From JAHEDH01 sp965364515 (GTDB lineage: Bacteria; Actinomycetota; Acidimicrobiia; Spongiisociales; ZC4RG35): DNA of 49,743 nucleotides. The stretch covers positions 1-49,743 of the forward strand of contig CBDTXZ010000002.1 in assembly GCA_965364515.1 (NCBI GenBank), in the 5' to 3' direction. The notes below the pieces were generated by a model. It saw nothing but the letters and a program-made list of their open reading frames with translations, did not search any database and was not told the origin of the DNA. A program made the translations under genes and the position numbers. Every line of letters begins with the position of its first letter. Position 1 is the stretch's first letter. Positions 9,638-18,802 of the stretch are shown one piece after another.

Positions 9638-11011
9638 TCACGCCAGGAACAGCGTCGGCTCCTCGAGGTTCTCGACCACGGTCGCCAGGAACCTCCGACC
9701 TTGCGCACCGTCGATGACACGATGGTCGTATGACAGCGAGAGCGGCATCATGGGAGCCACCTCCAGCCGCCCGTTGCGGGCCACCGGCGTGTCTTCGGCC
9801 CGTCCGACACTCAGGATCCCCGTGGTGCCATGCGGGACGATCGGGGTTCCGTAGCCGCCGCCCACCGCTCCGATGTTCGAGACGGTGAAGGACTGGCCGC
9901 CGAACGCCCCGACGGGAAGTGATCGGGTCCGGGCTCCCTCCGAGAGCCGGGCGATCTCCTCGGTCAACTCGACCAGATCGAGACCCATCGGGTCCTCGAC
10001 GACGACGACCATCAAGCCGTCCTCGGTGTCGACCGCGACCCCCACATCCACACGTGCGGGATAGACCAGGTCTCCTCCGTCGAGCCTGGCGGTCATCTCG
10101 GCGTGGCGACCGAGCGCGACGACCACCGCCTTCACGACCATCGCATCGATCGACACCGGAGCGCCCCGCCGCCGTTTCAAGGCAGACCGTGATGCCATCA
10201 GGCGAGTGACGTCGGCGGCACCGAACGTCGTGACGTGGGGGATCTGGGTCCAAGACTCCGTCATTCGCTCGGCGATGGTCCTGCGAAGCTTGGACATCTC
10301 GACTCGTCGGTCGGCGGCCGGCTCTTCCAGGCGCTGCGGGGTCTCCGGAACCCGTTCCTCGTGGCTCTCCTCGTCCTCATCCATCTCATCGGCTTCCGTC
10401 TCGGGTGGCTCATCGGGCGTCGTCGGCGGCTCCTCGGCCTGGGGCTGGACACTCTCTGCTTGCGTCGGATCCGGGGCGGTTTCGGCACCATCGGCTCGTT
10501 CGGCGGCAGCCCTGACGTCGTCGCGGGTGATCCTGCCCTCGGCACCCGTCCCGACCACCGTCGACAGGTCGACGCCGAGCTCCGAGGCCAGCCTTCTCAC
10601 GATCGGCAGCGCCTCTACGCCGGAGGGGCCCGGCGCCCACGGCGCCAGGTCGTTCCGAGGCGTGAGGTCTACGGCGTCACTGGACAGGGTTCCGACGATC
10701 GGCGCAGCCTCCGAGCTGTCGGCTGCGGTCGCATCGTGGTGGTCCGCCGTGCCGCCCGGCTCTGCGTCATCCTCTGCGGTCCGGATCGTGACCAGCACCT
10801 GGCCCACCTCGAGCACCGAACCCTCCGGAGCCCCGTGAGCAACGACGACACCTGCGAAGGGGGTCGGGATCTCCATGAGTGCCTTGTCGGTTTCGATCTC
10901 GACGATCGGCTGGTCGAGCGCCACCGTGTCACCCTCCGACACCAGCCAGCGAACGATCTCGGCCTCTGTGAGCCCCTCACCGATGTCCGGGAGAACGAAT
11001 TCGGTGGCCAT
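9638..11011 (-). CDS. Dihydrolipoamide acyltransferase (E2) of a 2-oxoacid dehydrogenase complex
   Basis: 457 residues in three domains. A lipoyl domain (1-80) has the modified lysine at K43 in ETDKALME. A peripheral-subunit-binding domain follows at about 145-180 (PIVRRLASELGVDLSTVVGT, then GRITRDDVR). After a strongly acidic Glu/Pro-rich linker comes the catalytic domain with DHRVIDG (H430, D434). The family transfers acyl groups from lipoate to CoA. It lies 2 bp after E1beta in the same operon. Whether the substrate is pyruvate or branched-chain 2-oxoacids cannot be decided from E2. No E3 gene is in the window. Confidence 0.95.
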   Translation of the reverse strand: MATEFVLPDIGEGLTEAEIVRWLVSEGDTVALDQPIVEIETDKALMEIPTPFAGVVVAHGAPEGSVLEVGQVLVTIRTAEDDAEPGGTADHHDATAADSSEAAPIVGTLSSDAVDLTPRNDLAPWAPGPSGVEALPIVRRLASELGVDLSTVVGTGAEGRITRDDVRAAAERADGAETAPDPTQAESVQPQAEEPPTTPDEPPETEADEMDEDEESHEERVPETPQRLEEPAADRRVEMSKLRRTIAERMTESWTQIPHVTTFGAADVTRLMASRSALKRRRGAPVSIDAMVVKAVVVALGRHAEMTARLDGGDLVYPARVDVGVAVDTEDGLMVVVVEDPMGLDLVELTEEIARLSEGARTRSLPVGAFGGQSFTVSNIGAVGGGYGTPIVPHGTTGILSVGRAEDTPVARNGRLEVAPMMPLSLSYDHRVIDGAQGRRFLATVVENLEEPTLFLA

Positions 11012-11013
11012 GA

Positions 11014-11994
11014 CTACACGGACTCGGCGATTGTCGTTCGCACCGCTCCGACGATGCGATCGATCGACGGGAGGTACAGACCTTCGGAGCGTTTCAGCGG
11101 GAAGACCGTGTCCCACCCGGTGACACGTTGCACCGGGGCCGTCAGGGCGTACATCGCCCGCTCCGAGATGATCGCCGAGAGCTCCGACATGAACCCGGCG
11201 GTTCTCGGGGCTTCCGAAACCAGCACGGCACGACCGGTTTTGCGGACCGAGGTGAGCAACGTGTCGGTGTCGAGCGGAGTGAGCGTCCGAAGGTCGATGA
11301 GCTCGACCGAGATGCCGTCATCGGTGAGCTGCTTCACGGCTTCCCTGCACTCCTTCATCATGGCGCCGTAGGAGATCAGGCTCACGTCGCGGCCCTCGTT
11401 CTCGATGCTCGCCAATCCGATGTCGACCTTGCCAGGCACCTCGGGGAGTTCCTCCTTCACCGCTCGATACAGGCGGATCGGTTCGAGGAACACCACCGGA
11501 TCGGGGTCTGTGATCGCCGCACGGAGCAGACCGTACGCATCGGACGGGCGTGACGGAACCACGACTTTGAGCCCGGGAGTGTGGACGTAGATCGCCTCAG
11601 CCGATTCCGAGTGATGCTCGGCTGCGCCGATCCCGCCCCCGTACGGGATGCGGATGACCATCGGTGCCGAGAAACGGTGGCGGGACCGGTTGCGGATACG
11701 AGCGATGTGGTTGATGACCTGGTCGAACGCCGGATACGAGAAACCCATGAACTGCATCTCGATCACCGGGCGCATACCTGCGATCGCCATCCCGAGACCG
11801 ACACCGGCGATCCCGGACTCGGCGACCGGCGTGTCGATCACACGGTTCCGTCCGTACCGTTCCCTGAGGCCGTCGGTGACCCGAAACACGCCGCCCGTTC
11901 GGCCGACGTCTTCGCCCATCACCAACACCCGATCATCGGCCGCGAGCGCGTCGTCGAGGGCGCGGTTGAGTGCGTTTGCGATGGTGGTCGTCAT
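11014..11994 (-). CDS. 2-oxoacid dehydrogenase E1 component, beta subunit
   Basis: 326 residues, full length for E1beta. Family blocks are VLVMGEDVGRTGGVFRVTDGL, DTPVAESGIAGVGLGMA, the MQFMGFSYPAFDQ block and PYGGGIGAAEHHSES. It binds thiamine diphosphate together with the alpha subunit for decarboxylation of a 2-oxoacid and reductive acylation of E2. The start overlaps the E1alpha stop as ATGA, so translation of the two subunits is probably coupled. Pyruvate or branched-chain use is undecided. Confidence 0.95.
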   Translation of the reverse strand: MTTTIANALNRALDDALAADDRVLVMGEDVGRTGGVFRVTDGLRERYGRNRVIDTPVAESGIAGVGLGMAIAGMRPVIEMQFMGFSYPAFDQVINHIARIRNRSRHRFSAPMVIRIPYGGGIGAAEHHSESAEAIYVHTPGLKVVVPSRPSDAYGLLRAAITDPDPVVFLEPIRLYRAVKEELPEVPGKVDIGLASIENEGRDVSLISYGAMMKECREAVKQLTDDGISVELIDLRTLTPLDTDTLLTSVRKTGRAVLVSEAPRTAGFMSELSAIISERAMYALTAPVQRVTGWDTVFPLKRSEGLYLPSIDRIVGAVRTTIAESV

Positions 11995-13016
11995 CGGGCG
12001 CCGTCCAGTTCCGAGAGCTGATCAACCAGATGCGGGGGCATCTCGGCGAACATGGCGCCGAACATGTCTTCGGGGGTTGGCGGATCCATGCTCTCCGCCA
12101 GTGCGATCGCCCGCTCGACCTCGCTGGTCGCCTGCGCTTCGATCCGCGCCTGGCGTGCCCCGTCCCATCGCCCTCGCTCCGACAGGTAGATGCGAAGGCG
12201 CTCGATCGGGTCTCGCCGGAGCCAATCCTGGCGCTCCTCCTCGGTGCGGTAACGGGCCGGGTCATCGGCGGTCGTGTGCGGCCCCATCCGGTAGGTGACC
12301 GCCTCGATCAACGTCGGACCGTCCCCCATCCTCGCCCGATGCACCGCTTCCCTCGTCGCCGCATACACGGCGAACACGTCGTTCCCGTCCACCCGGATAC
12401 CGGGCATCCCGTAGGCGATCGCCTTCTCTGCAATGGTCTCCGACGCCGTCTGCTCGGCAGTCGGGAGCGAGATGGCCCAGCCATTGTTCTGGCACACGAA
12501 CACCACTCCGACGTTCTGCACGGCGGCGAAGTTCATCGCCTCGTGGAAGTCGCCTTCAGAAGTGGCGCCGTCACCGAAGTACGTGAGCGCGATCCGAGTC
12601 GAGCCCTGGAGCCGCTCGGCCCAGGCGAGGCCCACGGCGTGCACCATGTGTCCACCGACGGTGATGGATGGCGGCAGGACGTTGACGTGCTCGGGGACTT
12701 GACCGCCCTGCTCATGGCCGGTGCGTCCGGCGAACAGCAACTCCATCGGATATCCCTGCATCCACATGGCTGCCGCGTCCCGGTAGGTACCGACCATCCA
12801 GTCGTCGATTTCGAGGGCGGCGGCGCTCCCGGCCTGGGCGGCCTCCTGGCCTTCGAAGGGGGCGTAGGTCGCCAGCCGGCCCTGTTTCTGAAGCGCCATC
12901 GACTTGCGGTCGTAGGTGCGGGCGAAGACCATCGCCCGGTACAGGCGTGACGCGAGGTCGTCGTCCATCGGGGCCCGCTCGGCGAGCGCCCCGCCCGGTG
13001 TCAAGATCTGCCTCAT
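11991..13016 (-). CDS. 2-oxoacid dehydrogenase E1 component, alpha subunit
   Basis: 341 residues. The thiamine diphosphate motif is GDGATSEGDFHEAMNFAAV with the downstream CQNNGWAIS block; the phosphorylation-loop region appears as RMGPHTTADDPARYR. The GPHTTADDP form is like pyruvate dehydrogenases of Gram-positive bacteria, so pyruvate is slightly favoured over branched-chain acids. The start ATG 13016 has no Shine-Dalgarno sequence but a TACGAT hexamer 9 nt upstream, so the mRNA may be nearly leaderless. The upstream in-frame extension to 13121 is Arg/Ala-rich and looks non-coding. First gene of the E1alpha-E1beta-E2 operon. Confidence 0.94.
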   Translation of the reverse strand: MRQILTPGGALAERAPMDDDLASRLYRAMVFARTYDRKSMALQKQGRLATYAPFEGQEAAQAGSAAALEIDDWMVGTYRDAAAMWMQGYPMELLFAGRTGHEQGGQVPEHVNVLPPSITVGGHMVHAVGLAWAERLQGSTRIALTYFGDGATSEGDFHEAMNFAAVQNVGVVFVCQNNGWAISLPTAEQTASETIAEKAIAYGMPGIRVDGNDVFAVYAATREAVHRARMGDGPTLIEAVTYRMGPHTTADDPARYRTEEERQDWLRRDPIERLRIYLSERGRWDGARQARIEAQATSEVERAIALAESMDPPTPEDMFGAMFAEMPPHLVDQLSELDGAR

Positions 13017-13025
13017 GCGTTGCCG

Positions 13026-13031
13026 ATCGTA
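13026..13031 (-). promoter_or_regulatory. -10 element of the E1alpha operon (TACGAT)
   Basis: On the minus strand TACGAT is followed by 9 nt and then ATG. No clear -35 is visible. Confidence 0.45.
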
Positions 13032-13191
13032 GCGTCCGCGACCATCCCCGAAGTCGGCCGCGCTCGACGCACGAGCGCCCCGGGCGGCACATGCGCCTCG
13101 CCCCGGAAGGAGGGCAGACACGGCCGATCGCCAACTCCATCGTGGCCTTCAGCCTCTGCCGCCTGATGACCCGAGTTGTCACGATTCCGCC

Positions 13192-14076
13192 ATGGCCTCC
13201 ACAACCATTCGACGAACCTCTTCCGAGCACGCGCCGGTTCGAACCGACCGTTTCCGCCTGCTCGGAACACTGGCGGCGTTGCTCGGAATCGGAGCCGCGG
13301 CGGTGTCCCTGCTCGGCCCACTCGTCGCCGGCATCATCGAGTACCACGTGTCTGACGGCGCCCTCGATCAAGTCGCAGGCGGAGACGCCGCAGCTCTGCT
13401 GCTCGTGGCTCCGACGAGTCTCGCCGCGGGGATCCTCGCCCTTCGCCGCCATCGCGCGGCCCCTGCGATGGCGCTCGGCCCATCGGTCTACTCGCTGTAC
13501 ATGTACAGCCAGTTGGCGCTCGGCAACGACATCGGGCGCCATCCGGGGAACAGCGAGCAGTTCTTTCCGTTGTTCCTCGCACTCGTGGTCCTGGCCGGCG
13601 CGATCACGGTCATCGCCCTTGTCGAATTGCGGGCAGCCGAGCTCCCTCCGATCCGAAGTTCGATCGCTCGCGGTCTCGGCGCGTTCCTTCTCGTGGTTGC
13701 GTTCTTCCTCACCTTCGGACTCCACCTCCCCGGACTGATCGACGCCCTGGGGGCCACAACGCCGAGTTCCGAGTACGCAGCCGACCCGGTGGTCTTCTGG
13801 CTCGTGAAGATGATGGACCTCGGCTTCGTGGTCCCGGCGCTCGTATGGGCGGGCGTGTCGTTGTTGAAACAACGACCAACCGCTCACCTCCTCGCGTTCG
13901 CCGGTGTCGGATGGACCGCCCTGCTCGGCTCATCGGTCGCAGGCATGGCCGTCGTCATGCAGTTGAAGGGCGACCCGGCGGCGTCGACGGTGAACACCAT
14001 GGCGTTCGGATCGTTCGCTGCGATCGCTGTCGGATTTGCGATCACCACCTATCGCACGCTTTTCGACAACCGATGA
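13192..14076 (+). CDS. Polytopic membrane protein, function unknown
   Basis: 294 residues with about seven or eight hydrophobic segments (about 23-47, 66-84, 125-146, 158-180, 198-223, 228-252 and 262-284) and no cofactor or transporter motif that I recognise. It starts a plus-strand group with an MFS-like protein and a bactofilin-like membrane protein. CACGAT lies 6 nt before the ATG and could serve as a weak -10 for a leaderless start. It is divergent from the E1alpha operon. Confidence 0.7.
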   Translation: MASTTIRRTSSEHAPVRTDRFRLLGTLAALLGIGAAAVSLLGPLVAGIIEYHVSDGALDQVAGGDAAALLLVAPTSLAAGILALRRHRAAPAMALGPSVYSLYMYSQLALGNDIGRHPGNSEQFFPLFLALVVLAGAITVIALVELRAAELPPIRSSIARGLGAFLLVVAFFLTFGLHLPGLIDALGATTPSSEYAADPVVFWLVKMMDLGFVVPALVWAGVSLLKQRPTAHLLAFAGVGWTALLGSSVAGMAVVMQLKGDPAASTVNTMAFGSFAAIAVGFAITTYRTLFDNR

Positions 14077-14104
14077 CACCCGGGCTGCCGGCTCACCCGT
14101 GCTG

Positions 14105-15400
14105 ATGAACACGATCTCTCGGGCCAGACGCATCGCAAGTCGGCCGATCGACGATCTCCACGTGACGATCTTCTCGTACACCTTCTGCATCGCCGTGCTC
14201 ACCGCCGGCTACTACTACAACCTCACGTTCGTCCAACTGGGGCTCATCGATCTGGGCACGCGCGTGGTCGGAATGAGCGAGGGCGCAGTTTCCGCTGCCA
14301 TGGCCGGGATGGCTATCGGAGCACTGGTGTCTGCAGTGTTGTCCGCCAGGACGATCCAGGCTCGGGGCTGGAGCACCGACCTCCGGCGCAAGCTCAAGAT
14401 CATGTCTGCGGTCATCGGCTGTCAGACGGGGCTGACGATGGTCGCTCCGTCCGTGGACACGCCAGTCCGGTTCGTCCTGTGGGTGGCGGTCAGCTCCGCC
14501 GCGATCGGTGTCGGCATTCCTGCGACGTTCAGCCTGGTCGGGGATCTCATCGCTGTGCGACACCGTGGAGCGGCTGCGGCGGTCATGGCCGGAGGCGCGT
14601 TCTTCGTGGCGGCGCTCTACCCATTCGACTGGCGTCTGGAGGAGTTCGCGAAGGTCATGTCGTTGGCCATGGTTCCTGCCTGGTTGATCATCTCGACCCT
14701 CGCGTTCCGCCCGATGTCGATCGTCGACTCGATGAGCAAGAGACACGAACGGATCGGTCCCGGGCGCTTCTGTCGGGGCGACTCGCGTCAGAGAACCGGC
14801 CTTGGTTTCGGAGGCATCGTCGCTGCGATGTTCCTCGTGTTCTTCATCGACAGCCTCGGCTTTCTGCGCATCATCGATGCGCCCGTCTACATCACCACTT
14901 CGTGGCAATCGCCCGAGATCGGAACGAGAGTGTTCATCGCCGTCGCCCACCTCGTCGGCGCAGCCATGGCCGGAGTTCTGTACACGGCATTCGGTCGACG
15001 ATGGCTCCTGACCTGGATCTTCGGGCTCTTCGCCTTCACCCATCTGCTGTACACGTTTCACATCCGGACCGCGGTGGTCGGGGTCGATCCCCCTCTCGCT
15101 CTTCCACTCTTCTACGTGCTCGCAGTGAGCTTCTACACGACGCTGAACTTCGCCATCTGGCCGGACCTGTCCGACTCGTCCAATCTCGCGATGAGGACGG
15201 CCGTCGGGGTCGGAGTCGCCGGGTGGCTCGCCTCGTTCCTGAGCACCTCGCTCGCACTGTTCTCCGAGTGGGCCGACGTGTCCCTGCTCGACCATCTCAC
15301 CTACGTCAACGCACTCGCGTTGCTTCTGGCAGTCGGATATCCCGTCGCGCTGTATGTGCGACGAGCCCGCACCGTGACCCATCTGAAGGTCGCACCATGA
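14105..15400 (+). CDS. MFS-like multi-pass membrane protein
   Basis: 431 residues with about eleven or twelve hydrophobic segments and a cytoplasmic Arg/Lys-rich loop near the middle (MSKRHERIGPGRFCRGD), the layout of a major facilitator with two six-helix halves. The first half has a Gly/Ala-rich block (AAMAGMAIGALVSAVLSART) like MFS helix 2-3. No substrate can be assigned. ATG 14105 is preferred; a GTG at 14099 in the same frame is possible. The frame is open further upstream, but that part overlaps the preceding gene. The stop overlaps the next start as ATGA, so the two proteins are probably made together. Confidence 0.7.
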   Translation: MNTISRARRIASRPIDDLHVTIFSYTFCIAVLTAGYYYNLTFVQLGLIDLGTRVVGMSEGAVSAAMAGMAIGALVSAVLSARTIQARGWSTDLRRKLKIMSAVIGCQTGLTMVAPSVDTPVRFVLWVAVSSAAIGVGIPATFSLVGDLIAVRHRGAAAAVMAGGAFFVAALYPFDWRLEEFAKVMSLAMVPAWLIISTLAFRPMSIVDSMSKRHERIGPGRFCRGDSRQRTGLGFGGIVAAMFLVFFIDSLGFLRIIDAPVYITTSWQSPEIGTRVFIAVAHLVGAAMAGVLYTAFGRRWLLTWIFGLFAFTHLLYTFHIRTAVVGVDPPLALPLFYVLAVSFYTTLNFAIWPDLSDSSNLAMRTAVGVGVAGWLASFLSTSLALFSEWADVSLLDHLTYVNALALLLAVGYPVALYVRRARTVTHLKVAP

Positions 15401-16299
15401 ACCCGGCTTCGATCGCCCTGCTGATCGTTGCGTTGCTGATGGCGTCAGCGAGCGGGGAGGTCGGACGCATCGATGTCATCCTCGACGGAGCGCACGGCAT
15501 TCCGGTCTCCAGTGGTGCGGTGATCGTGGTCGACGGCGTCTTCGAGGTCGATCCCGACATGAGGCTGGAAGGCCCCGTGTATGTCGTTGGTGGCCGCTTC
15601 ATGCTGGAAGGTGCGGTCACCGGCGACGTGGTTCAGCTCGCCGGGACCGTCGACATCGTCCCCACCGGTGCGGTCGACGGCGAACTCCGCCACATCGCAG
15701 GTGCGCTCGACGTCGATCCGGGTGCCACGATCGCCAGCCGAGTCGAGCTCGACGTTGCGGGTCAGCCGAGCGGGTTCGGCGGCTTCTCCTCGACGATCAT
15801 CACAGCGACGACGCTCGCAGGGATCGGGTTCGTCGTGGTCCGTAGACGCCCCCAGTCCGTGTCGAACGTCGCAGCTGCTGCATTCGAGCACCCCGTGGTG
15901 ACGTTCACTGTCGGCTGTCTGGTGACGCTGACGTTCGTCGCCCTCTTCGTCTTCATGGCCTTCACGCTCGTCCTGTTGCCGATCGCGCTCATCGGGATCG
16001 TGGTTGGGCTGATCACGGCGATCCTCGGGCTGATCGCGCTCGGGCGAGGACTTGGCAGGAAGCTGCCCATCGAACGCGAACCGATCGCAGCAGGCATCGG
16101 CGTGGCGGCCGTGGTGATCGCGATGCAGCTCGCAGCTTCGATACCCCTCATCGGCGACTGGGTCGTGTTGTCGACCGTCATGGTCGGGATCGGTGCGGTG
16201 ATCGTCACCTACTTCGGTGCGGCTCGCCTCGACATCGACGCCCTTCCCGGTCTGGATGGCGTGGCAGCGGAGAACCGAGGACTCGAGACCGGCGACTGA
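15397..16299 (+). CDS. Membrane protein with bactofilin-like polymer-forming domain
   Basis: 300 residues. An N-terminal signal or anchor (about 1-20) is followed by a repetitive beta-rich region (about 25-125) with short Gly/Val-rich rungs (GPVYVVGGRFMLEGAV, GDVVQLAGTVDIV, GELRHIAGALDVDPG), the pattern of bactofilin/polymer-forming beta-helices. Four hydrophobic segments follow (about 130-145, 165-190, 195-215 and 235-275). Known bactofilins are cytosolic and lack this membrane half. Here the signal sequence suggests the beta-helix is outside. ATGA overlap with the MFS-like gene ties it to membrane or envelope work. The function is not known; the domain call is by rung pattern only. Confidence 0.65.
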   Translation: MNPASIALLIVALLMASASGEVGRIDVILDGAHGIPVSSGAVIVVDGVFEVDPDMRLEGPVYVVGGRFMLEGAVTGDVVQLAGTVDIVPTGAVDGELRHIAGALDVDPGATIASRVELDVAGQPSGFGGFSSTIITATTLAGIGFVVVRRRPQSVSNVAAAAFEHPVVTFTVGCLVTLTFVALFVFMAFTLVLLPIALIGIVVGLITAILGLIALGRGLGRKLPIEREPIAAGIGVAAVVIAMQLAASIPLIGDWVVLSTVMVGIGAVIVTYFGAARLDIDALPGLDGVAAENRGLETGD

Positions 16300-16311
16300 C
16301 AGCCGTGAGCC

Positions 16312-18597
16312 TCAGCTCGTCGTGGCGAGCATCTCCTCGAGCTCGTCCTCGGTCATGAGGACCTCTCGTGCCTTCGATCCCTGGCTCGGGCCGACCACTC
16401 CGCGCTGTTCGAGGATGTCCATGATCCGGCCAGCCCGTGCGAACCCGACCCTGAGCTTGCGTTGCAGCATGGACGTCGAACCCAGCTGGCTGCGCACCAC
16501 CAGCTCGGTCGCCTGACGTGCCAGAGCCTCGTCCTCGTCGTCGACCTCGCCGACGTCGGCGGCCGCGGCCTCGGCGGCGACTTCGAGGACTTCCTTGTCC
16601 TTGTACTGCGCTTCGCGTTGGGCCTTCACCCAATCCACCACGGCATGGATCTCGGATTCTCTGACCCAGGCGCCCTGGATGCGGTTGGGCCGTGGCTCTT
16701 TCGCCGTGACGATCAGCATGTCGCCCATGCCGACGAGTTTCTCGGCGCCGGCGGAGTCCAGGATGACCCTCGAGTCGGTGGTCGACGCAACGCTGAAAGC
16801 CATGCGCGACGGGACGTTGGCCTTGATCACACCGGTGATCACGTTGACCGAGGGCCGCTGGGTGGCGAGCACCAGGTGGATGCCGACGGCGCGTGCCATC
16901 TGGGCGATCCGGACGATCGACTCCTCGACCTCCTTGCCGGCCACCATCATCAGATCGTTGAGCTCGTCGACCAACACCACGATGTAGGGGAATCGATCGA
17001 ACTGCTCGGGGTCGAGCTCACCCCGATCGAGCTTCTCCCGATACCCGGTGATGTCCCGGGTGCCGGCGTCGGCGACCAAGTCGTAGCGGCGGTCCATCTC
17101 GGCGACCGCCCACTTGAGCGCGTCGTTGGCCTTCTTCGGGTTGGTGATCACCCGCGTCAACAGATGGGGAACGCCGTTGTACTGGCCGAGCTCGACGCGC
17201 TTGGGGTCGACCATGATCAGCCGGACGTCGTCGGGGGTGGCCCGCATGAGGATCGAGGTGACCAGTGAGTTGATCGCCGACGACTTGCCTGCACCGGTTG
17301 CGCCGGCGATGAGCACGTGCGGCAGTTCCGAGAGATTGAGCAACTTGGCCGAGCCGGAGATGTCCATGCCGAGCCCGATCGACAGCGGGTGGGTCTCGGC
17401 TTCGGCCTCCGGGCTGCGCAGGATGTCACCCAGACTGACGAGACGGCGTTTCTTGTTGGGCACCTCCACCCCGATGGCGCTCTTGCCGGGAATCGGCACG
17501 AGAAGACGCACATCCGGGGTGGCCAGCGCATACGCGATGTCGTGACTCAGGTTGGAGACCTTGTTGACCTTCACACCGGGGGCGAGCTCCACCTCGTACC
17601 GGGTGACGGTCGGGCCCGGGACGATCTTGGTGAGCATCGCATCCACGCCGTGCTGATGGAGTGTCTCTTCGAGCGCCTGGGCGGTCTCCTCGAGCAGACG
17701 TCGGTTGTGCTCCTCGCTTCCGCCGAGTTCGAGCAACTCGAGGGGAGGCAGCCGATACCCGGCGCGGTCGGTCTCGGGAACCGGCTTGGGCTTGGGCTTC
17801 GACTTCGCCGCAGGCTTCGATTTCGACTCCTGGACGGGCTCGGGCTTTACCTCGGGCTTGCGAGCCGGCTTCGGGGCGACGTGACGAGGGCGACGGTGTT
17901 CGATGGGACGTGCGGTCTGTCGATGGGCAGACGCAGTGCGGAGAGAGACTGCGAACGACCTGAGCGACTTCCAGAGTTCCCCGATCGCAACGAGCACCTC
18001 CCGGACCGAAGTGCGGGTGACGACCAGCACGCCGGCAGAGATGAAAGCGGCGAGGATCACGAAGGCACCCGCCGTTCCGAGCGCACGACGCAGCGGGAAG
18101 GCGAGCAGCGATCCCACTGCTCCCCCGCGTTCGCGGACGAGATCGATGTTCTCGGCGAAGGAGACGGCTCCGGTGAGCAGATGGAACACGGCGAGCGAAC
18201 CGACGAAGACGGCGACGGCACCCATCACGAGGCGTCCGGCACCCTCGGACCGTCGGCCGAGGGCGAGCACCATGCCGATCACTGCAAGCACCGCCGGAAG
18301 CGCGTACGACCAGACACCGAAGAGAAAGGTGAGTCCCGAATCGAGGAATCGACCGACGGGGCCGGCCTGTCCGAAGAAGGACAGCGTGATGATGATCGCC
18401 ATGACGACGAGCACCATGCCCCACACGTCGTCGGCCTGCCGGCCGAGCCGCTCCCGAAGGAAGATCCTCATCGGTTCCAGCGTGAACCGTGGCGACCGTT
18501 TCGCCTTCTGGGCCGGCTTCTTGTTCGTCTTGGTCTTGGAGTTCGACACCCGTTTCCGCCCATGACTCCCCTTCCGGGTGGGTGTCTTGCTAGCCAT
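16312..18597 (-). CDS. ftsK: DNA translocase FtsK/SpoIIIE
   Basis: 761 residues. A Lys/Arg-rich N-terminus is followed by four TM helices (about 60-78, 93-112, 122-143 and 172-195), then a Lys/Pro-rich linker (about 240-275) and a RecA-like motor. Walker A is GATGAGKSS at 432-440 and Walker B is VLVDELND with D544/E545. The C-terminal winged-helix gamma domain (about 690-757) has RKLRVGFARAGRIMDILE. It pumps chromosome DNA through the division septum and acts near dif. It lies convergent with the bactofilin-like gene and downstream of the dapA-rnj group, as in mycobacteria. The promoter is close to the ATG, so the leader is very short. Confidence 0.97.
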   Translation of the reverse strand: MASKTPTRKGSHGRKRVSNSKTKTNKKPAQKAKRSPRFTLEPMRIFLRERLGRQADDVWGMVLVVMAIIITLSFFGQAGPVGRFLDSGLTFLFGVWSYALPAVLAVIGMVLALGRRSEGAGRLVMGAVAVFVGSLAVFHLLTGAVSFAENIDLVRERGGAVGSLLAFPLRRALGTAGAFVILAAFISAGVLVVTRTSVREVLVAIGELWKSLRSFAVSLRTASAHRQTARPIEHRRPRHVAPKPARKPEVKPEPVQESKSKPAAKSKPKPKPVPETDRAGYRLPPLELLELGGSEEHNRRLLEETAQALEETLHQHGVDAMLTKIVPGPTVTRYEVELAPGVKVNKVSNLSHDIAYALATPDVRLLVPIPGKSAIGVEVPNKKRRLVSLGDILRSPEAEAETHPLSIGLGMDISGSAKLLNLSELPHVLIAGATGAGKSSAINSLVTSILMRATPDDVRLIMVDPKRVELGQYNGVPHLLTRVITNPKKANDALKWAVAEMDRRYDLVADAGTRDITGYREKLDRGELDPEQFDRFPYIVVLVDELNDLMMVAGKEVEESIVRIAQMARAVGIHLVLATQRPSVNVITGVIKANVPSRMAFSVASTTDSRVILDSAGAEKLVGMGDMLIVTAKEPRPNRIQGAWVRESEIHAVVDWVKAQREAQYKDKEVLEVAAEAAAADVGEVDDEDEALARQATELVVRSQLGSTSMLQRKLRVGFARAGRIMDILEQRGVVGPSQGSKAREVLMTEDELEEMLATTS

Positions 18598-18606
18598 GTG
18601 CCCGGA

Positions 18607-18635
18607 ACCTTACAGCGGTGTGGTTCGCCGACCAA
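18607..18635 (-). promoter_or_regulatory. ftsK promoter (TTGGTC-17-TAAGGT)
   Basis: On the minus strand TTGGTC (18630-18635), a 17-nt spacer and TAAGGT (18607-18612) come 9 nt before the ftsK ATG. This is the best -35/-10 pair among the near-leaderless starts of the window. Bases 18636-18802 have no other feature that I can support. Confidence 0.6.
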
Positions 18636-18802
18636 CAACCCTTCGCGCGAATCTCGCGCGGAGCGCGCGATACGTTGCGCGGGCATGCCTGCTTTCGCAC
18701 CCTGTGTGCGGCGGACGTGTCGTAACTCATGTGCGCTCCGATCAGCGGCAGTCGAGATGAGACGGTGCAATCAGGTGATTGGTTCCCGAGACGAGTTCCA
18801 GA

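Noticed and set aside
13017..13121. N-terminal extension of E1alpha
   Set aside because: The extra residues are Arg/Ala/Gly-rich and unlike the family; a -10-like TACGAT lies inside this stretch just before ATG 13016.
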